Below, piece after piece: positions 15,990-24,094 of a stretch of DNA of 64,000 nucleotides (positions are counted from its first letter, which is position 1; every line of letters starts with the position of its first letter). The translations under genes and the position numbers were made by a program. The DNA is from Anaerolineales bacterium (lineage in GTDB: Bacteria; Chloroflexota; Anaerolineae; Anaerolineales; UBA11858), in NCBI GenBank assembly GCA_028278545.1, contig JANQED010000151.1:35146-99145 (forward strand), in the 5' to 3' direction. The notes under the pieces were generated by a model. That model had not been told where the DNA came from. It searched no databases and saw only the letters and a program-made list of their open reading frames with translations.

Positions 15990-16331
15990 TCACTCGCGCA
16001 GTAGATCAATGGTCTCTACCGCGTGGCGCAAATGCGGGATGACGATACTGCCGCCGACGATCAGGGCGACATTGAGGGCATCGTAGAGTTCTGCATCGCT
16101 CCAGCCGGCCTCGATACACTGATCGAGGTGATAGTCGATGCAGTCATTGCAGCGCAACACCGCCGAGGCCACCAATCCCAATAGCTCTTTGGTTTTACCG
16201 TCCAGCGCGCCGTCGCGGTAGGCGGCGCTATCGAGGTTGAAGAAACGTTTGATGCCCAGGTGATCGATCTCGAAGATGCGGTCGTTCATCTTCTGGCGAT
16301 AGGCACGGAATTCATCGAGTCGGTTTGACAT
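15990..16331 (-). CDS. Carboxymuconolactone decarboxylase / AhpD-like protein
   Basis: A 113-residue helical protein with the AhpD-like motif [36 protein letters not shown]. The CxxC plus His pair supports a thiol-redox (alkyl hydroperoxidase-like) site rather than a decarboxylase. It precedes ldh by 43 bases, probably in one transcript. The substrate is unknown. Confidence 0.85.
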   Translation of the reverse strand: MSNRLDEFRAYRQKMNDRIFEIDHLGIKRFFNLDSAAYRDGALDGKTKELLGLVASAVLRCNDCIDYHLDQCIEAGWSDAELYDALNVALIVGGSIVIPHLRHAVETIDLLRE

Positions 16332-16366
16332 AGAATACCTCTGATTCTGTATATTTTTTGCACATT

Positions 16367-16395
16367 GTAGAGACGCTCCGGCGGAGCGTCTCTAC
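16367..16395. repeat. 29-bp palindrome, copy 1
   Basis: A 14-bp perfect stem (GTAGAGACGCTCCG and its complement) around one base. An identical 29-bp copy lies at 53292-53320. Here it touches the stop codon of the YhiN-like gene (16395-16397) and lies 35 bases upstream of the AhpD-like start. Likely a REP-like element doubling as terminator or mRNA 3' end. Confidence 0.9.
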
Positions 16396-17642
16396 TAAAC
16401 AGATGGATTTGCCGCCGAGCGACCTGCCAGCCAACCGCTGGAGAAGGCCGCTTGCAGGTTGTAGCCTCCGGTATCGGCGTCCACATCCAAAACTTCACCG
16501 GCGAAATAAAGGCCTTCGACGAGACGTGATTGCATGGTCTTTGGATCGACTTCGCGTGTATCCACACCCCCGGCGGTGACGATGGCCTGCTCGAAAGAGC
16601 GGTGGGCCGTGACTTCCAGGCGGAAATCTTTCAGCCAGCCCCGCAGGCGCTTGCGCTCAGTGGCATTAATCTGGTGGCCGGGTTTATCGGCGGGGATGCC
16701 GGTCAATTTGATGCAAACCGGGATCAGCGTCTTGGGCAGCAGTTCTTTGAGAATGGTCTGATATTGTTTGTTGCTAAACTCCTTCAAATCACGCAGCAAG
16801 CGTTTCTCGAGTTTATCATCGTCCAGGGCAGGCTTGAGGTCAATGGAGATTTCGACGTTCTTTTTAGCTCGTAGGGAGTCCACGATTCCGCGGCTCAGGG
16901 TCAAAATGATCGGCCCAGAGACGCCAAAGTGCGTAAAGAGCATTTCACCAAAGGCCCTAGCGGTCTTTTTCCCGTTCGTCCATACGGTAACGGTCACATT
17001 ACGCAGGCTCAGCCCTTGCAGTTCTCTGGCAACATCCCCGGCTGTGACCAGGGGCACCAGTGCCGGTCGGATGGACACGATACTGTGACCGGCTTTTCTG
17101 GCGAATTCATACCCATCTCCGGTGGAGCCAGTGCCGGGATAGGAGGCCCCACCTGTGGCGATGACCACGGCATCAGCATCGAGTTGAGTGTGCTCAGTTT
17201 TGACGCCGACCACGCGCCCCTCCTCGATCAAGATTTTTTCGGCAGGGGATTGGGCCCAAAGTTTTGCGCCGTTGCGTGTAGCCCAATTGGCGAGGGCCTC
17301 TACCACATCTGAGGAGAGCCCGCTGGCCGGGAAAACGCGCCCGCCACGCTCGGTCACCGTGGGGACGCCTAGATCGTGAAAGAAGGTCAGTAGGTCTTCG
17401 GCGAAATAACGATGGAAGGCCTGCCGCAAGAAGCGGCCATTGGGGCCGAAATGCTCGATGAACTCGTTGATGGGAGCGACGTTGGTCAGGTTGCAGCGTC
17501 CCTTGCCGCTGATGAAGAGCTTGCGTCCGGGTGTCTCCATCTTTTCGAGCAGGGTCACCCTGGCTCCAAGTTGAGCAGCCTGGCCTGAGGCCATCAATCC
17601 AGCAGGCCCGCCGCCAATGACGATAATCTGGCGCGAAGACAT
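16395..17642 (-). CDS. NAD(P)/FAD-dependent oxidoreductase, YhiN/HI0933 (BaiN-like) family
   Basis: A 415-residue flavoprotein. It has the N-terminal motif IIVIGGGPAGLMASGQAAQLGARVTLLEK, GRKLFISGKGRCNLTN (a family signature), ATGGASYPGTGSTGDGY, and a C-terminal FAD contact GLYFAGEVLDVDADTGGYNLQAAFSSG. Members are soluble flavin enzymes; some act in bile-acid dehydroxylation but most have unknown substrates. Its stop codon abuts the 29-bp palindrome at 16367-16395. Confidence 0.9.
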   Translation of the reverse strand: MSSRQIIVIGGGPAGLMASGQAAQLGARVTLLEKMETPGRKLFISGKGRCNLTNVAPINEFIEHFGPNGRFLRQAFHRYFAEDLLTFFHDLGVPTVTERGGRVFPASGLSSDVVEALANWATRNGAKLWAQSPAEKILIEEGRVVGVKTEHTQLDADAVVIATGGASYPGTGSTGDGYEFARKAGHSIVSIRPALVPLVTAGDVARELQGLSLRNVTVTVWTNGKKTARAFGEMLFTHFGVSGPIILTLSRGIVDSLRAKKNVEISIDLKPALDDDKLEKRLLRDLKEFSNKQYQTILKELLPKTLIPVCIKLTGIPADKPGHQINATERKRLRGWLKDFRLEVTAHRSFEQAIVTAGGVDTREVDPKTMQSRLVEGLYFAGEVLDVDADTGGYNLQAAFSSGWLAGRSAANPSV

Positions 17643-17747
17643 AGGGATATTTTATCTTGTTTGCCCAAACCTGAATTGCAGAATTGACGACAAACGTCCA
17701 ATCGGTTAGTCTCCCCTACCGCAAGTGGGGCGTGTTCCCACCTGAGC

Positions 17748-18101
17748 CTATTTCTTGTCTTCTTGAATGAGCTCAATCAACTGCCCATCCGGGGCACGCA
17801 AATAGGCCGATCTTCCCCAGTAATAATCTTGGGGCTCGACTTCGATGGTGATGCCCTTTTCAGTCAGTTTTTTGCATTCGGCATCGACATCTTCAATGGT
17901 GAAGGCAATGTGATCTTCCGGCGGTAACTCCCCTTCTGTAGGTGAGTAGTTCCTGTGGATAAATATCTTCGTTGAGCCGACCATGAAGATGGCCATGTCA
18001 TCCGATTGCGCCGCTGGATCAGCCCCGAGAAAAGTGCGATAAAAAGCCACCATCTCTTCGACATCCTCAGTGAAAAATGCCAGTTCAGTCAGTTGTTTCA
18101 T
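17748..18101 (-). CDS. VOC family protein
   Basis: A 117-residue single-module pair: LTELAFFTEDVEEMVAFYRTFLGAD opens the fold, and DHIAFTIEDVDAECKKLTEKGI and AYLRAPDGQLIELIQ close it. The C-terminal Glu in IELIQ is a usual metal ligand, and the His in EDHIAF is another. The start ATG overlaps the stop (ATGA) of a short hydrophobic reading frame at 18098-18220. Substrate unknown. Confidence 0.8.
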   Translation of the reverse strand: MKQLTELAFFTEDVEEMVAFYRTFLGADPAAQSDDMAIFMVGSTKIFIHRNYSPTEGELPPEDHIAFTIEDVDAECKKLTEKGITIEVEPQDYYWGRSAYLRAPDGQLIELIQEDKK

Positions 18102-18220
18102 GGGTGCACTTTCTGTTTTGAAGCTTTACCGATGTGTATCACCAGCAAAATGAAGGAGATGGAAATTGTGATTACCGCCAAGATCACAAATGGATTTGCT
18201 AAAGATGCGAACAGGGTGTT
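18098..18220 (-). pseudogene. Possible membrane-segment remnant or microprotein
   Basis: A 40-codon open frame containing FVILAVITISISFILLVIHIG, a clear transmembrane helix, then a basic tail KASKQKVHP and a stop overlapping the VOC gene start. It opens directly after an in-frame stop and has no convincing start codon or SD. It could be the tail of a lost membrane gene or a small membrane peptide starting at GTG. Confidence 0.3.
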
Positions 18221-18254
18221 CTAATCCGATACGTCGCTCCGGGTAACGGATTAG
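18221..18254. terminator. Hairpin after the 171-residue membrane protein gene
   Basis: CTAATCCG and CGGATTAG arms with an 18-base loop, starting four bases beyond the stop codon at 18259. No strong T-run. Confidence 0.5.
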
Positions 18255-18258
18255 CTCT

Positions 18259-18774
18259 CTAAAAAGAGATATACCGCGAGATCGACATACCGATTAAAGC
18301 GATGGATATCAGGATCGTGGATATGATCCCGTCTTTGCTGAGCCTGTCCGCCAGAGCTTTCATTTCTTCGATCTGTTTGGGTTGAGGCGGGCCGCCGCTG
18401 GCGGCGATCTCGTCTGCGATGGCTTTCATGCGTTTGCCGGTGGGCTGCTGGTTGATGAAACCCAAAACCCAGGCGATCACCCCGGCCAAAGAGCCGATGG
18501 TGAGGGTCAAGCCGTAGCCAGAAGTGACGAATGCGGCCCGGAAACCCGAGATCATCCAGTAGAGTATAAGTCCTGAAAGAAATGTCAGCGTTGCCGAAGC
18601 CCCCATGTAGGGATGAAATCTGGAGCGGGTGTTCAGCTTCTGCATGAATTGTTGGACGGAGGCATCATCCTCAGCCATCGGGGCGATTACACTACCGACA
18701 AAAAAGGCTGCGCCAGCCCAAATGACGCCGCCGAAGATGTGAACCAGTCTCAAGAAAATGACTAGAGCTGTCAT
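18259..18774 (-). CDS. Four-helix integral membrane protein (DUF2269-like)
   Basis: A 171-residue membrane protein after correcting the start to ATG 18774, which follows AAGGAGCG; the track ORF starts 50 codons too early. Hydrophobic helices lie at about residues 3-30 (FLRLVHIFGGVIWAGAAFFVGSVIAP), 55-75, 85-105 and 150-168. RLVHIFGGVIWAG resembles the first helix of copper-resistance-D and DUF2269 membrane proteins, where the His may bind metal or heme. No partner gene is adjacent; it is divergent from ligA. Function not assigned. Confidence 0.7.
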   Translation of the reverse strand: MTALVIFLRLVHIFGGVIWAGAAFFVGSVIAPMAEDDASVQQFMQKLNTRSRFHPYMGASATLTFLSGLILYWMISGFRAAFVTSGYGLTLTIGSLAGVIAWVLGFINQQPTGKRMKAIADEIAASGGPPQPKQIEEMKALADRLSKDGIISTILISIALIGMSISRYISF

Positions 18775-18928
18775 GGTTTGAACGCTCCTTTTTGACAAAT
18801 GAGACAATCCATATCCAATTACAGCCCAATTGTAACATCTGGGTTGCGCGTTGGGAAAACGTAATAGGCTATAATTTTGGCAAAGTGAACAACTGCGAGC
18901 CTTAGCAGGGCCGAAAAGGATCACAACA

Positions 18929-20986
18929 ATGAGCGATACAGAACTTCGTCAACGCTTAGAAGAACTCCGCCAAGAACTTCGTTTCCACAATTATCAGTAT
19001 CACGTGCTCGATGAGCCGATTATCAGCGATTATGAATACGACCAGTTGCTGCTGGAACTTCGCCAGATCGAAGAGCAGCACCCCGAATGGATTACTCCTG
19101 ATTCGCCGACCCAACGGACCGGTGCACCGCCGGCGGATAAGTTCGAAAAAGTGAGGCATCCATCCCCCATCCTCAGCCTGAGCAACGCTTTTGTTGCCGA
19201 AGACGTTTACGCTTGGCTAGAGCGCATCGCCAAGGTAGATGAGCGCGCCCTGGAAGCCGATTTCGTCGTCGAGCCCAAACTAGATGGTTTGAGTGTGGTG
19301 TTACATTATCGCGATGGCGTCTTCGTGCAGGGGGCTACACGCGGGGATGGCGAGATTGGGGAGGATATTACCGGTAACCTGCGTACGATTAGGGCCTTGC
19401 CCCTTCGCGTCCCTGTGACCGATGATACCTCATCCTCCGTACCCCATCCCCCCTCCTATCTCGTCGTCCGCGGCGAAGCCTTCATCCGCCTTCCCGACTT
19501 CGAAGAGCTCAACTGTAAGCAGGAGGCCGCCGGGGAAAAGACCTATGTCAATCCGCGCAACACTGCCGCCGGGGCGCTGCGCCAGCTCGATTCGAGTTTG
19601 ACCGCCCAACGCCCTTTAACCCTTCTCGTCTACCAAATCGTAGCTTGGCAAGATGATCTATCTACCCCAAGCCCTTCGGGGCCTCCGGCAACACAGTACG
19701 AAACTATCGCTTATCTGCGCGCCCTCGGTTTCCCCACGCCGGAGAGCACCTATTGCGCCAACTTGGATGAGGCAATCGCCGCGCATCACGCCTGGGAAGA
19801 GCGGCGCCAGGAACTGGATTTCGAAATCGACGGTATGGTTATCAAAATAAACGATCATCAGCTCTTTGCAGACTTGGGTGTGGTTGGCAAAGACCCGCGC
19901 GGGGCGGTGGCCTTCAAGTTCCCTGCTGAGGAAGTCACCACCCAACTGTTGGATATCGGCGTCAATGTGGGGCGTACGGGTGTGCTGACCCCCTACGCCG
20001 TCCTCGACCCGGTGGAGGTCGGCGGTGTGGTTGTGCGCCAGGCCACCCTGCACAATTTCGACTACATCTTCGAGAAGGATATCCGCGTGGGCGACCGCGT
20101 GCGGGTCAAGCGTGCCGGTGATGTGATCCCCTATGTGATCGGCGTGGTGGAGGCCGCCCGCACCGGCCAGGAGCAGCCCTACACACCCCCGGCAACCTGC
20201 CCCGATTGCGACCAGCCGGTGGAACGCATCGAGGGTGAAGTGGCCTGGTATTGTGTCAACGCCGCCTGCCCGGCGCAGCTGGTGCGCAACATCGAGCACT
20301 TCGTCTCGCGTGGGGCTATGGATATCGTCGGCTTGGGGGTGCGGATTGTCAAACAGCTTGTCGAGGAGGGATTGGTGAGTGATGTTGCTGATCTCTACAC
20401 CCTGGAGCGGAGCGCCTTGCTCAGTTTGGAGGGGTTTGCCGAAAAGAAAGCCGATAATCTGCTCGAGGCGATTGCTGTATCCAAAGGACAACCTTTGAGC
20501 CGCCTGCTGACCGCCCTGGGGGTACGCGGCGTCGGAGAAGTGGTCGCCACCGATCTGGCCGGGCGCTACCCCGATCTGGAGGCCCTGGCCGCGGCCTCGG
20601 TTGAGGGCTTGGAATCCATTGAGGGGATTGGCCCCAATATCGCCCACGCCATCGTAGACTGGTTCCAGCGACCTGCCAATCAGGGTGTTTTGCGTAAATT
20701 GCGGCAGGCAGGTGTTTGGCCCACAGCAGAGATTATAGAGACACAACATGCTGCGTCCTTGCCGCTGAATGGTCTCACCTTTGTGGTCACGGGCACACTC
20801 CCAGGGTTCACGCGGCAGCAGGCTAAGGAGTTCATTCAAACTCACGGAGGCAAGGTCACAGGGTCGGTCAGCAAGAAGACGGACTATCTGGTTGCTGGTG
20901 AGAAGGCGGGTTCTAAGTTGAGCAGGGCGGAGGAGTTGGGAGTCTCGGTGATTGGCGAAGATGAACTGCGCGAGATGGCTCGATAA
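18929..20986 (+). CDS. ligA: NAD-dependent DNA ligase
   Basis: A 685-residue protein of normal length. The Ia domain (FHNYQYHVLDEPIISDYEYDQLL) is followed by adenylation motif EPKLDG with Lys117 as the AMP-accepting residue, TRGDGEIGEDITGN, an OB domain, the four-cysteine zinc finger (CPDCDQPVE...CVNAACPAQ), a helix-hairpin-helix region (GLESIEGIGPNIA) and a C-terminal BRCT domain. It seals Okazaki nicks and is essential in bacteria. A TATAAT box lies at 18870-18875, about 54 bases upstream, and the SD is weak (AAAGGATC). Confidence 0.97.
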   Translation: MSDTELRQRLEELRQELRFHNYQYHVLDEPIISDYEYDQLLLELRQIEEQHPEWITPDSPTQRTGAPPADKFEKVRHPSPILSLSNAFVAEDVYAWLERIAKVDERALEADFVVEPKLDGLSVVLHYRDGVFVQGATRGDGEIGEDITGNLRTIRALPLRVPVTDDTSSSVPHPPSYLVVRGEAFIRLPDFEELNCKQEAAGEKTYVNPRNTAAGALRQLDSSLTAQRPLTLLVYQIVAWQDDLSTPSPSGPPATQYETIAYLRALGFPTPESTYCANLDEAIAAHHAWEERRQELDFEIDGMVIKINDHQLFADLGVVGKDPRGAVAFKFPAEEVTTQLLDIGVNVGRTGVLTPYAVLDPVEVGGVVVRQATLHNFDYIFEKDIRVGDRVRVKRAGDVIPYVIGVVEAARTGQEQPYTPPATCPDCDQPVERIEGEVAWYCVNAACPAQLVRNIEHFVSRGAMDIVGLGVRIVKQLVEEGLVSDVADLYTLERSALLSLEGFAEKKADNLLEAIAVSKGQPLSRLLTALGVRGVGEVVATDLAGRYPDLEALAAASVEGLESIEGIGPNIAHAIVDWFQRPANQGVLRKLRQAGVWPTAEIIETQHAASLPLNGLTFVVTGTLPGFTRQQAKEFIQTHGGKVTGSVSKKTDYLVAGEKAGSKLSRAEELGVSVIGEDELREMAR

Positions 20987-20992
20987 TCCAAA

Positions 20993-21021
20993 TTGACAAC
21001 CATAAGACTCTGAACTACACT
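20993..21021 (+). promoter_or_regulatory. Near-consensus promoter for the alpha-oxoamine synthase gene
   Basis: TTGACA (20993-20998), exactly 17 bases, then TACACT (21016-21021), 44 bases before the ATG. It starts seven bases after the ligA stop, so the two genes are separate units. Confidence 0.8.
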
Positions 21022-21064
21022 CTATCGAGCATTATTTTTCGTTAGCAATTATCAGGAGAGCAAC

Positions 21065-22273
21065 ATGGATTTGAGCAAAAGCAACGACGCGGTTGCGCGC
21101 CGGGTCTCCGCTATGGTGAGCCGGGTCGAGGGGATGAAAGCCAACGACGAGTATTACTACAATATGCCAGTTAATGAGTTGCGCGGCGGCTCCAAGGTTC
21201 TGGTAGATGGCCGTGAAATGGGCATGTACGCTTCTTACAGCTATTTGGGCCTAGTGGGGCATCCCCGCATCAATAAGGCTGCCCAGGATGCGGTCGCCAG
21301 GTACGGCACCGGCACACATGGTGTGCGTACCCTGGCGGGATCGCTGGATCTGCACCGCGAGCTGGAAGACACCATTGCTGAATTCAAACAGGCTGAGGCG
21401 GCGGTGACCTATACTTCGGGCTATGTCACCAATCTGACGGCGGTCTCTACCCTGGTGGGCCGCGGTGACTATGTGTTTTCGGATAAGCTCAATCACGCCA
21501 GCATCGTGGATGGCTGTATGATGTCTGGGGCAAAGTTTCGTCGCTTCAAGCATAACGATATGGAGAGCTTGGAGCGCATGATCGCTGGCGCGCCGGCGGA
21601 TTCGACCAAACTGGTCGTGGCCGACGCGGTTTTCAGCATGGATGGTGATATCATCGACTTGCCGCGCATGGTGGAGATCTGCCAGAAGTATGATGCCTGG
21701 CTGATGATGGATGAGGCTCATTCGGTGGGCGTTTTGGGCGAGACTGGGCGCGGCATCGAAGAGCACTTCGATATGTGGGGGACGGTCGATATCAAGATGG
21801 GCACCCTCAGCAAGACCATCCCCTCGGTGGGCGGATACATCGCCGGCAAGAAGGATCTGATTACCTACTTGCGCCATGCCAGTAGAGCCTATATTTTTTC
21901 GGCTGCGCTGCCCCCAGCGCAAGCTGCGGCGGCTAAAGAGGCCTTCAAGGTCATCCTGGATGAACCCTGGCGTGTGGAAAAGCTGAACGCCAATACTGAG
22001 CAGTTTATCGGCGGCTTGAAGGAGCGCGGCTTCGATACCATGTTGACTGAGACGGCCATCGTGCCTGTTCTATGCGGCGCGGATGAGACTGCTTATGCAG
22101 TCACTCGCCACGCCCAGAAAAACGGTCTCTTTGTGCTGCCAGTGGTCTCTCCGGCGGTGCCGGTGGGCATGGCGCGCCTGCGTGCCACGGTGTTGGCCTC
22201 TCACGAGCCCGACGATATCGAATACGCCATGGATGTGATCGCCGAGGCAGGGAAGCAGGTGGGCATTATTTAG
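21065..22273 (+). CDS. Alpha-oxoamine synthase family PLP enzyme (BioF/Kbl/SPT-like)
   Basis: A 402-residue fold-type I PLP enzyme. It has SYLGLVGHPR, YGTGTHGVRTLAGSLDLHRELE, the His that stacks on PLP (DKLNHASIVDG), the Asp contact (DEAHSVGVLGETGRG) and the Schiff-base Lys (MGTLSKTIPSVGGYIAG). The family condenses an amino acid with an acyl-thioester with loss of CO2. The THGVRTLAG loop differs from both biotin-pathway BioF and the SRFLNG loop of the serine palmitoyltransferase at 60249, so its acyl or amino substrate is open. It has its own strong promoter and terminator and no biotin genes nearby. The SD is CAGGAGAGC. Confidence 0.85.
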   Translation: MDLSKSNDAVARRVSAMVSRVEGMKANDEYYYNMPVNELRGGSKVLVDGREMGMYASYSYLGLVGHPRINKAAQDAVARYGTGTHGVRTLAGSLDLHRELEDTIAEFKQAEAAVTYTSGYVTNLTAVSTLVGRGDYVFSDKLNHASIVDGCMMSGAKFRRFKHNDMESLERMIAGAPADSTKLVVADAVFSMDGDIIDLPRMVEICQKYDAWLMMDEAHSVGVLGETGRGIEEHFDMWGTVDIKMGTLSKTIPSVGGYIAGKKDLITYLRHASRAYIFSAALPPAQAAAAKEAFKVILDEPWRVEKLNANTEQFIGGLKERGFDTMLTETAIVPVLCGADETAYAVTRHAQKNGLFVLPVVSPAVPVGMARLRATVLASHEPDDIEYAMDVIAEAGKQVGII

Positions 22274-22365
22274 GCATGTGAAATAAGCATCTTACTTTGC
22301 TGTCTGGTTCCCCCCAAAGTTTAGGAGCAAGGTGAACTAAGGTGCGCGAGGAACAAAACGTGGAG

Positions 22366-22388
22366 CGCGAAATGCGTTTCGCGTTTTT
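22366..22388 (+). terminator. Terminator after the alpha-oxoamine synthase gene
   Basis: CGCGAAA and TTTCGCG form a perfect 7-bp stem with a TGCG loop and then TTTTT. Confidence 0.85.
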
Positions 22389-22392
22389 CGTT

Positions 22393-22398
22393 TAGAAT
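22393..22398 (+). promoter_or_regulatory. -10 box six bases before the rlmI-like start (leaderless transcript?)
   Basis: TAGAAT at 22393-22398 ends six bases before ATG 22405. Initiation at the usual distance would fall on or next to the A of the ATG. No SD is present. The -35 region lies in the preceding terminator and is not consensus. Confidence 0.4.
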
Positions 22399-22404
22399 AG
22401 GTCT

Positions 22405-23595
22405 ATGTCAAATATCTTTCTGAAGCCTGGCCGTGAAAAGGCGCTGTTGCGCCGCCACCCCTGGGTGTTTTCGGGAGCGATTGCGAGAGTGAAGGGAAAC
22501 CCTGGTGTGGGGGAAACAGTGGACGTAATGGATTCAGACGGCGGATTCTTAGCCCGCGGGGCCTATTCGCCGCAGTCACAGATCAGGGTCAGGGTTTGGT
22601 CGTTTGACCCTGGCACCCACATTGACGAGGGATTTTTCCGCCAGCGATTGGGTACATCAATTGCCAATCGCTACCCACTGTTTATTGACGCCCCTCCACA
22701 GACCGCTGCCCGTCTCGTTCACGCCGAATCCGACGGCCTGCCCGGCCTGGTAGTGGACCGCTACGCCGACACCCTGGTGATGCAGGTCTTGAGCGCGGGG
22801 GTCGAGCGCTGGCGGGAAACCATCGCGGATTTGCTCCTGGTACTGACCAATGCCCGGCGCGTTTACGAGCGTTCGGATGCAGAAGTGCGCAAGTTGGAGG
22901 GCCTACCATTGCGTGTAGGCCATATTCGCGGCGAGGCGGGGCCTGAGCGAGTTCAGATCGAAGAGAATGGGCTGGAGTTTTGGGTGGATATAAGCAAGGG
23001 GCACAAGACTGGTTTCTATCTCGATCAGCGCCTCAACCGCGCTCGTGTACGGGAACTGGCTGCGGGCCAGGAGGTGCTGGACTGCTTCAGCTATTCCGGG
23101 GGTTTCGCCCTGAATGCTCTGGCTGGCGGTGCCGCCTCGATCACGGCAGTGGACTCGTCGTCGGATGCGCTGGCTCTGGCCGATGAGAATCGAGCGCTGA
23201 ATGGTCTGCCAGCCGATCATGTCCACTGGCTGACCGGGGATGTCTTCCAGGTGCTGCGTTCCTTTCGTGACCAGGCCCGTGACTTCGACTTGATCATCTT
23301 GGACCCGCCCAAGTTTGCCCCCACTTCGTCTCAGGCGCAGAAGGCAGCGCGTGGCTATAAGGACATCAACCTGCTGGCCCTCAAGTTGCTGCGCCCGGGT
23401 GGCTTGTTGGTGACATTCTCCTGTTCAGGTGGCATCTTGGCAGAGTTCTTCCAAAAGATCGTTGCCGACGCGGCCCTGGATGCAGGTGTCGATGCTCAAA
23501 TCTTGGAACACCTGGAACAGAGTCCCGATCATCCCGTCGCGCTGAACTTCCCCGAGGGGGCCTATCTGAAGGGGTTGGTGGTAAAAGTTGTGTGA
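22405..23595 (+). CDS. rlmI: Class I rRNA methyltransferase, RlmI-like (PUA plus SAM domain)
   Basis: A 396-residue protein. An N-terminal PUA-like domain (FLKPGREKALLRRHPWVFSGAI) precedes an RNA-binding-like middle region and a SAM-dependent methyltransferase: DISKGHKTGFYLDQRLNR, VLDCFSYSGGFALNALAGGA (SAM motif I), DLIILDPPKFAP (motif IV) and TFSCSGG (catalytic Cys region). These are hallmarks of RlmI, which makes 5-methylcytosine at position 1962 of 23S rRNA in E. coli. The exact rRNA target here is inferred. There is no SD; a TAGAAT box ends six bases before the ATG. Confidence 0.9.
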   Translation: MSNIFLKPGREKALLRRHPWVFSGAIARVKGNPGVGETVDVMDSDGGFLARGAYSPQSQIRVRVWSFDPGTHIDEGFFRQRLGTSIANRYPLFIDAPPQTAARLVHAESDGLPGLVVDRYADTLVMQVLSAGVERWRETIADLLLVLTNARRVYERSDAEVRKLEGLPLRVGHIRGEAGPERVQIEENGLEFWVDISKGHKTGFYLDQRLNRARVRELAAGQEVLDCFSYSGGFALNALAGGAASITAVDSSSDALALADENRALNGLPADHVHWLTGDVFQVLRSFRDQARDFDLIILDPPKFAPTSSQAQKAARGYKDINLLALKLLRPGGLLVTFSCSGGILAEFFQKIVADAALDAGVDAQILEHLEQSPDHPVALNFPEGAYLKGLVVKVV

Positions 23596-23626
23596 TGTTG
23601 GGGCTTATATTGTTCAGCTACTTGGT

Positions 23627-23929
23627 CTAACTGCTGACAAAATCCTTGGCTGCATTTGCCAGCTTTTGCCATTCCGATGCCTGCGAGGCGGGAACCTGCA
23701 CCCATTCTTTGAAGGGTTTTCCTTTGCCGCGCGGATCAAAGAGTTTTGCTTCCTCTATGTTCAGGGCGTGGCTGTGATCCTCCCCGGATAACTTGAAAGC
23801 CAAATCGCGCCCAAATTTAACCACGAAGGCCTTGCCATTGACATTGATACAGGGCTTTCCAAACCATTTGGCTTGTACCACCTGGGGGTCTGCGGATAGG
23901 TTTTCAACTAAAGTCTCAAATTCGCTCAT
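23627..23929 (-). CDS. TfoX/Sxy N-terminal domain protein
   Basis: A 100-residue protein. AKWFGKPCINVNGKAFVVKFGRDLAFKLSG matches the TfoX-N fold (normally MFGG...), and FKEWVQVP follows. In Gammaproteobacteria TfoX influences competence, but stand-alone domain proteins in other phyla have no assigned role. The start ATG at 23929 is supported by AGGAGCAACCG; the track ORF begins 50 codons upstream. Convergent with the rlmI-like gene. Confidence 0.75.
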   Translation of the reverse strand: MSEFETLVENLSADPQVVQAKWFGKPCINVNGKAFVVKFGRDLAFKLSGEDHSHALNIEEAKLFDPRGKGKPFKEWVQVPASQASEWQKLANAAKDFVSS

Positions 23930-24094
23930 TCGGTTGCTCCTGTTCGGTATGCGTACAAGTGTTGAGTGAATTATAGATAAGATTGATGCCCCAGGCAAGG
24001 AGCTGCGAATTGGCTGCAACCAAGAAGGTGATAGAATGGAGCCATATCTTCTTCGGGAAGATTGATGAACTGTGACCATCCTAGTTGACGCGAC

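Noticed and set aside
19658-20845. 395-residue minus-strand ORF opposite ligA
   Set aside because: Shadow of ligA; the ligase frame has every catalytic and zinc motif.
11157-22273. A biosynthetic gene cluster joining carotenoid genes and the alpha-oxoamine synthase
   Set aside because: They are 8 kb apart, in separate transcription units, with ldh, ligA and other housekeeping genes between.
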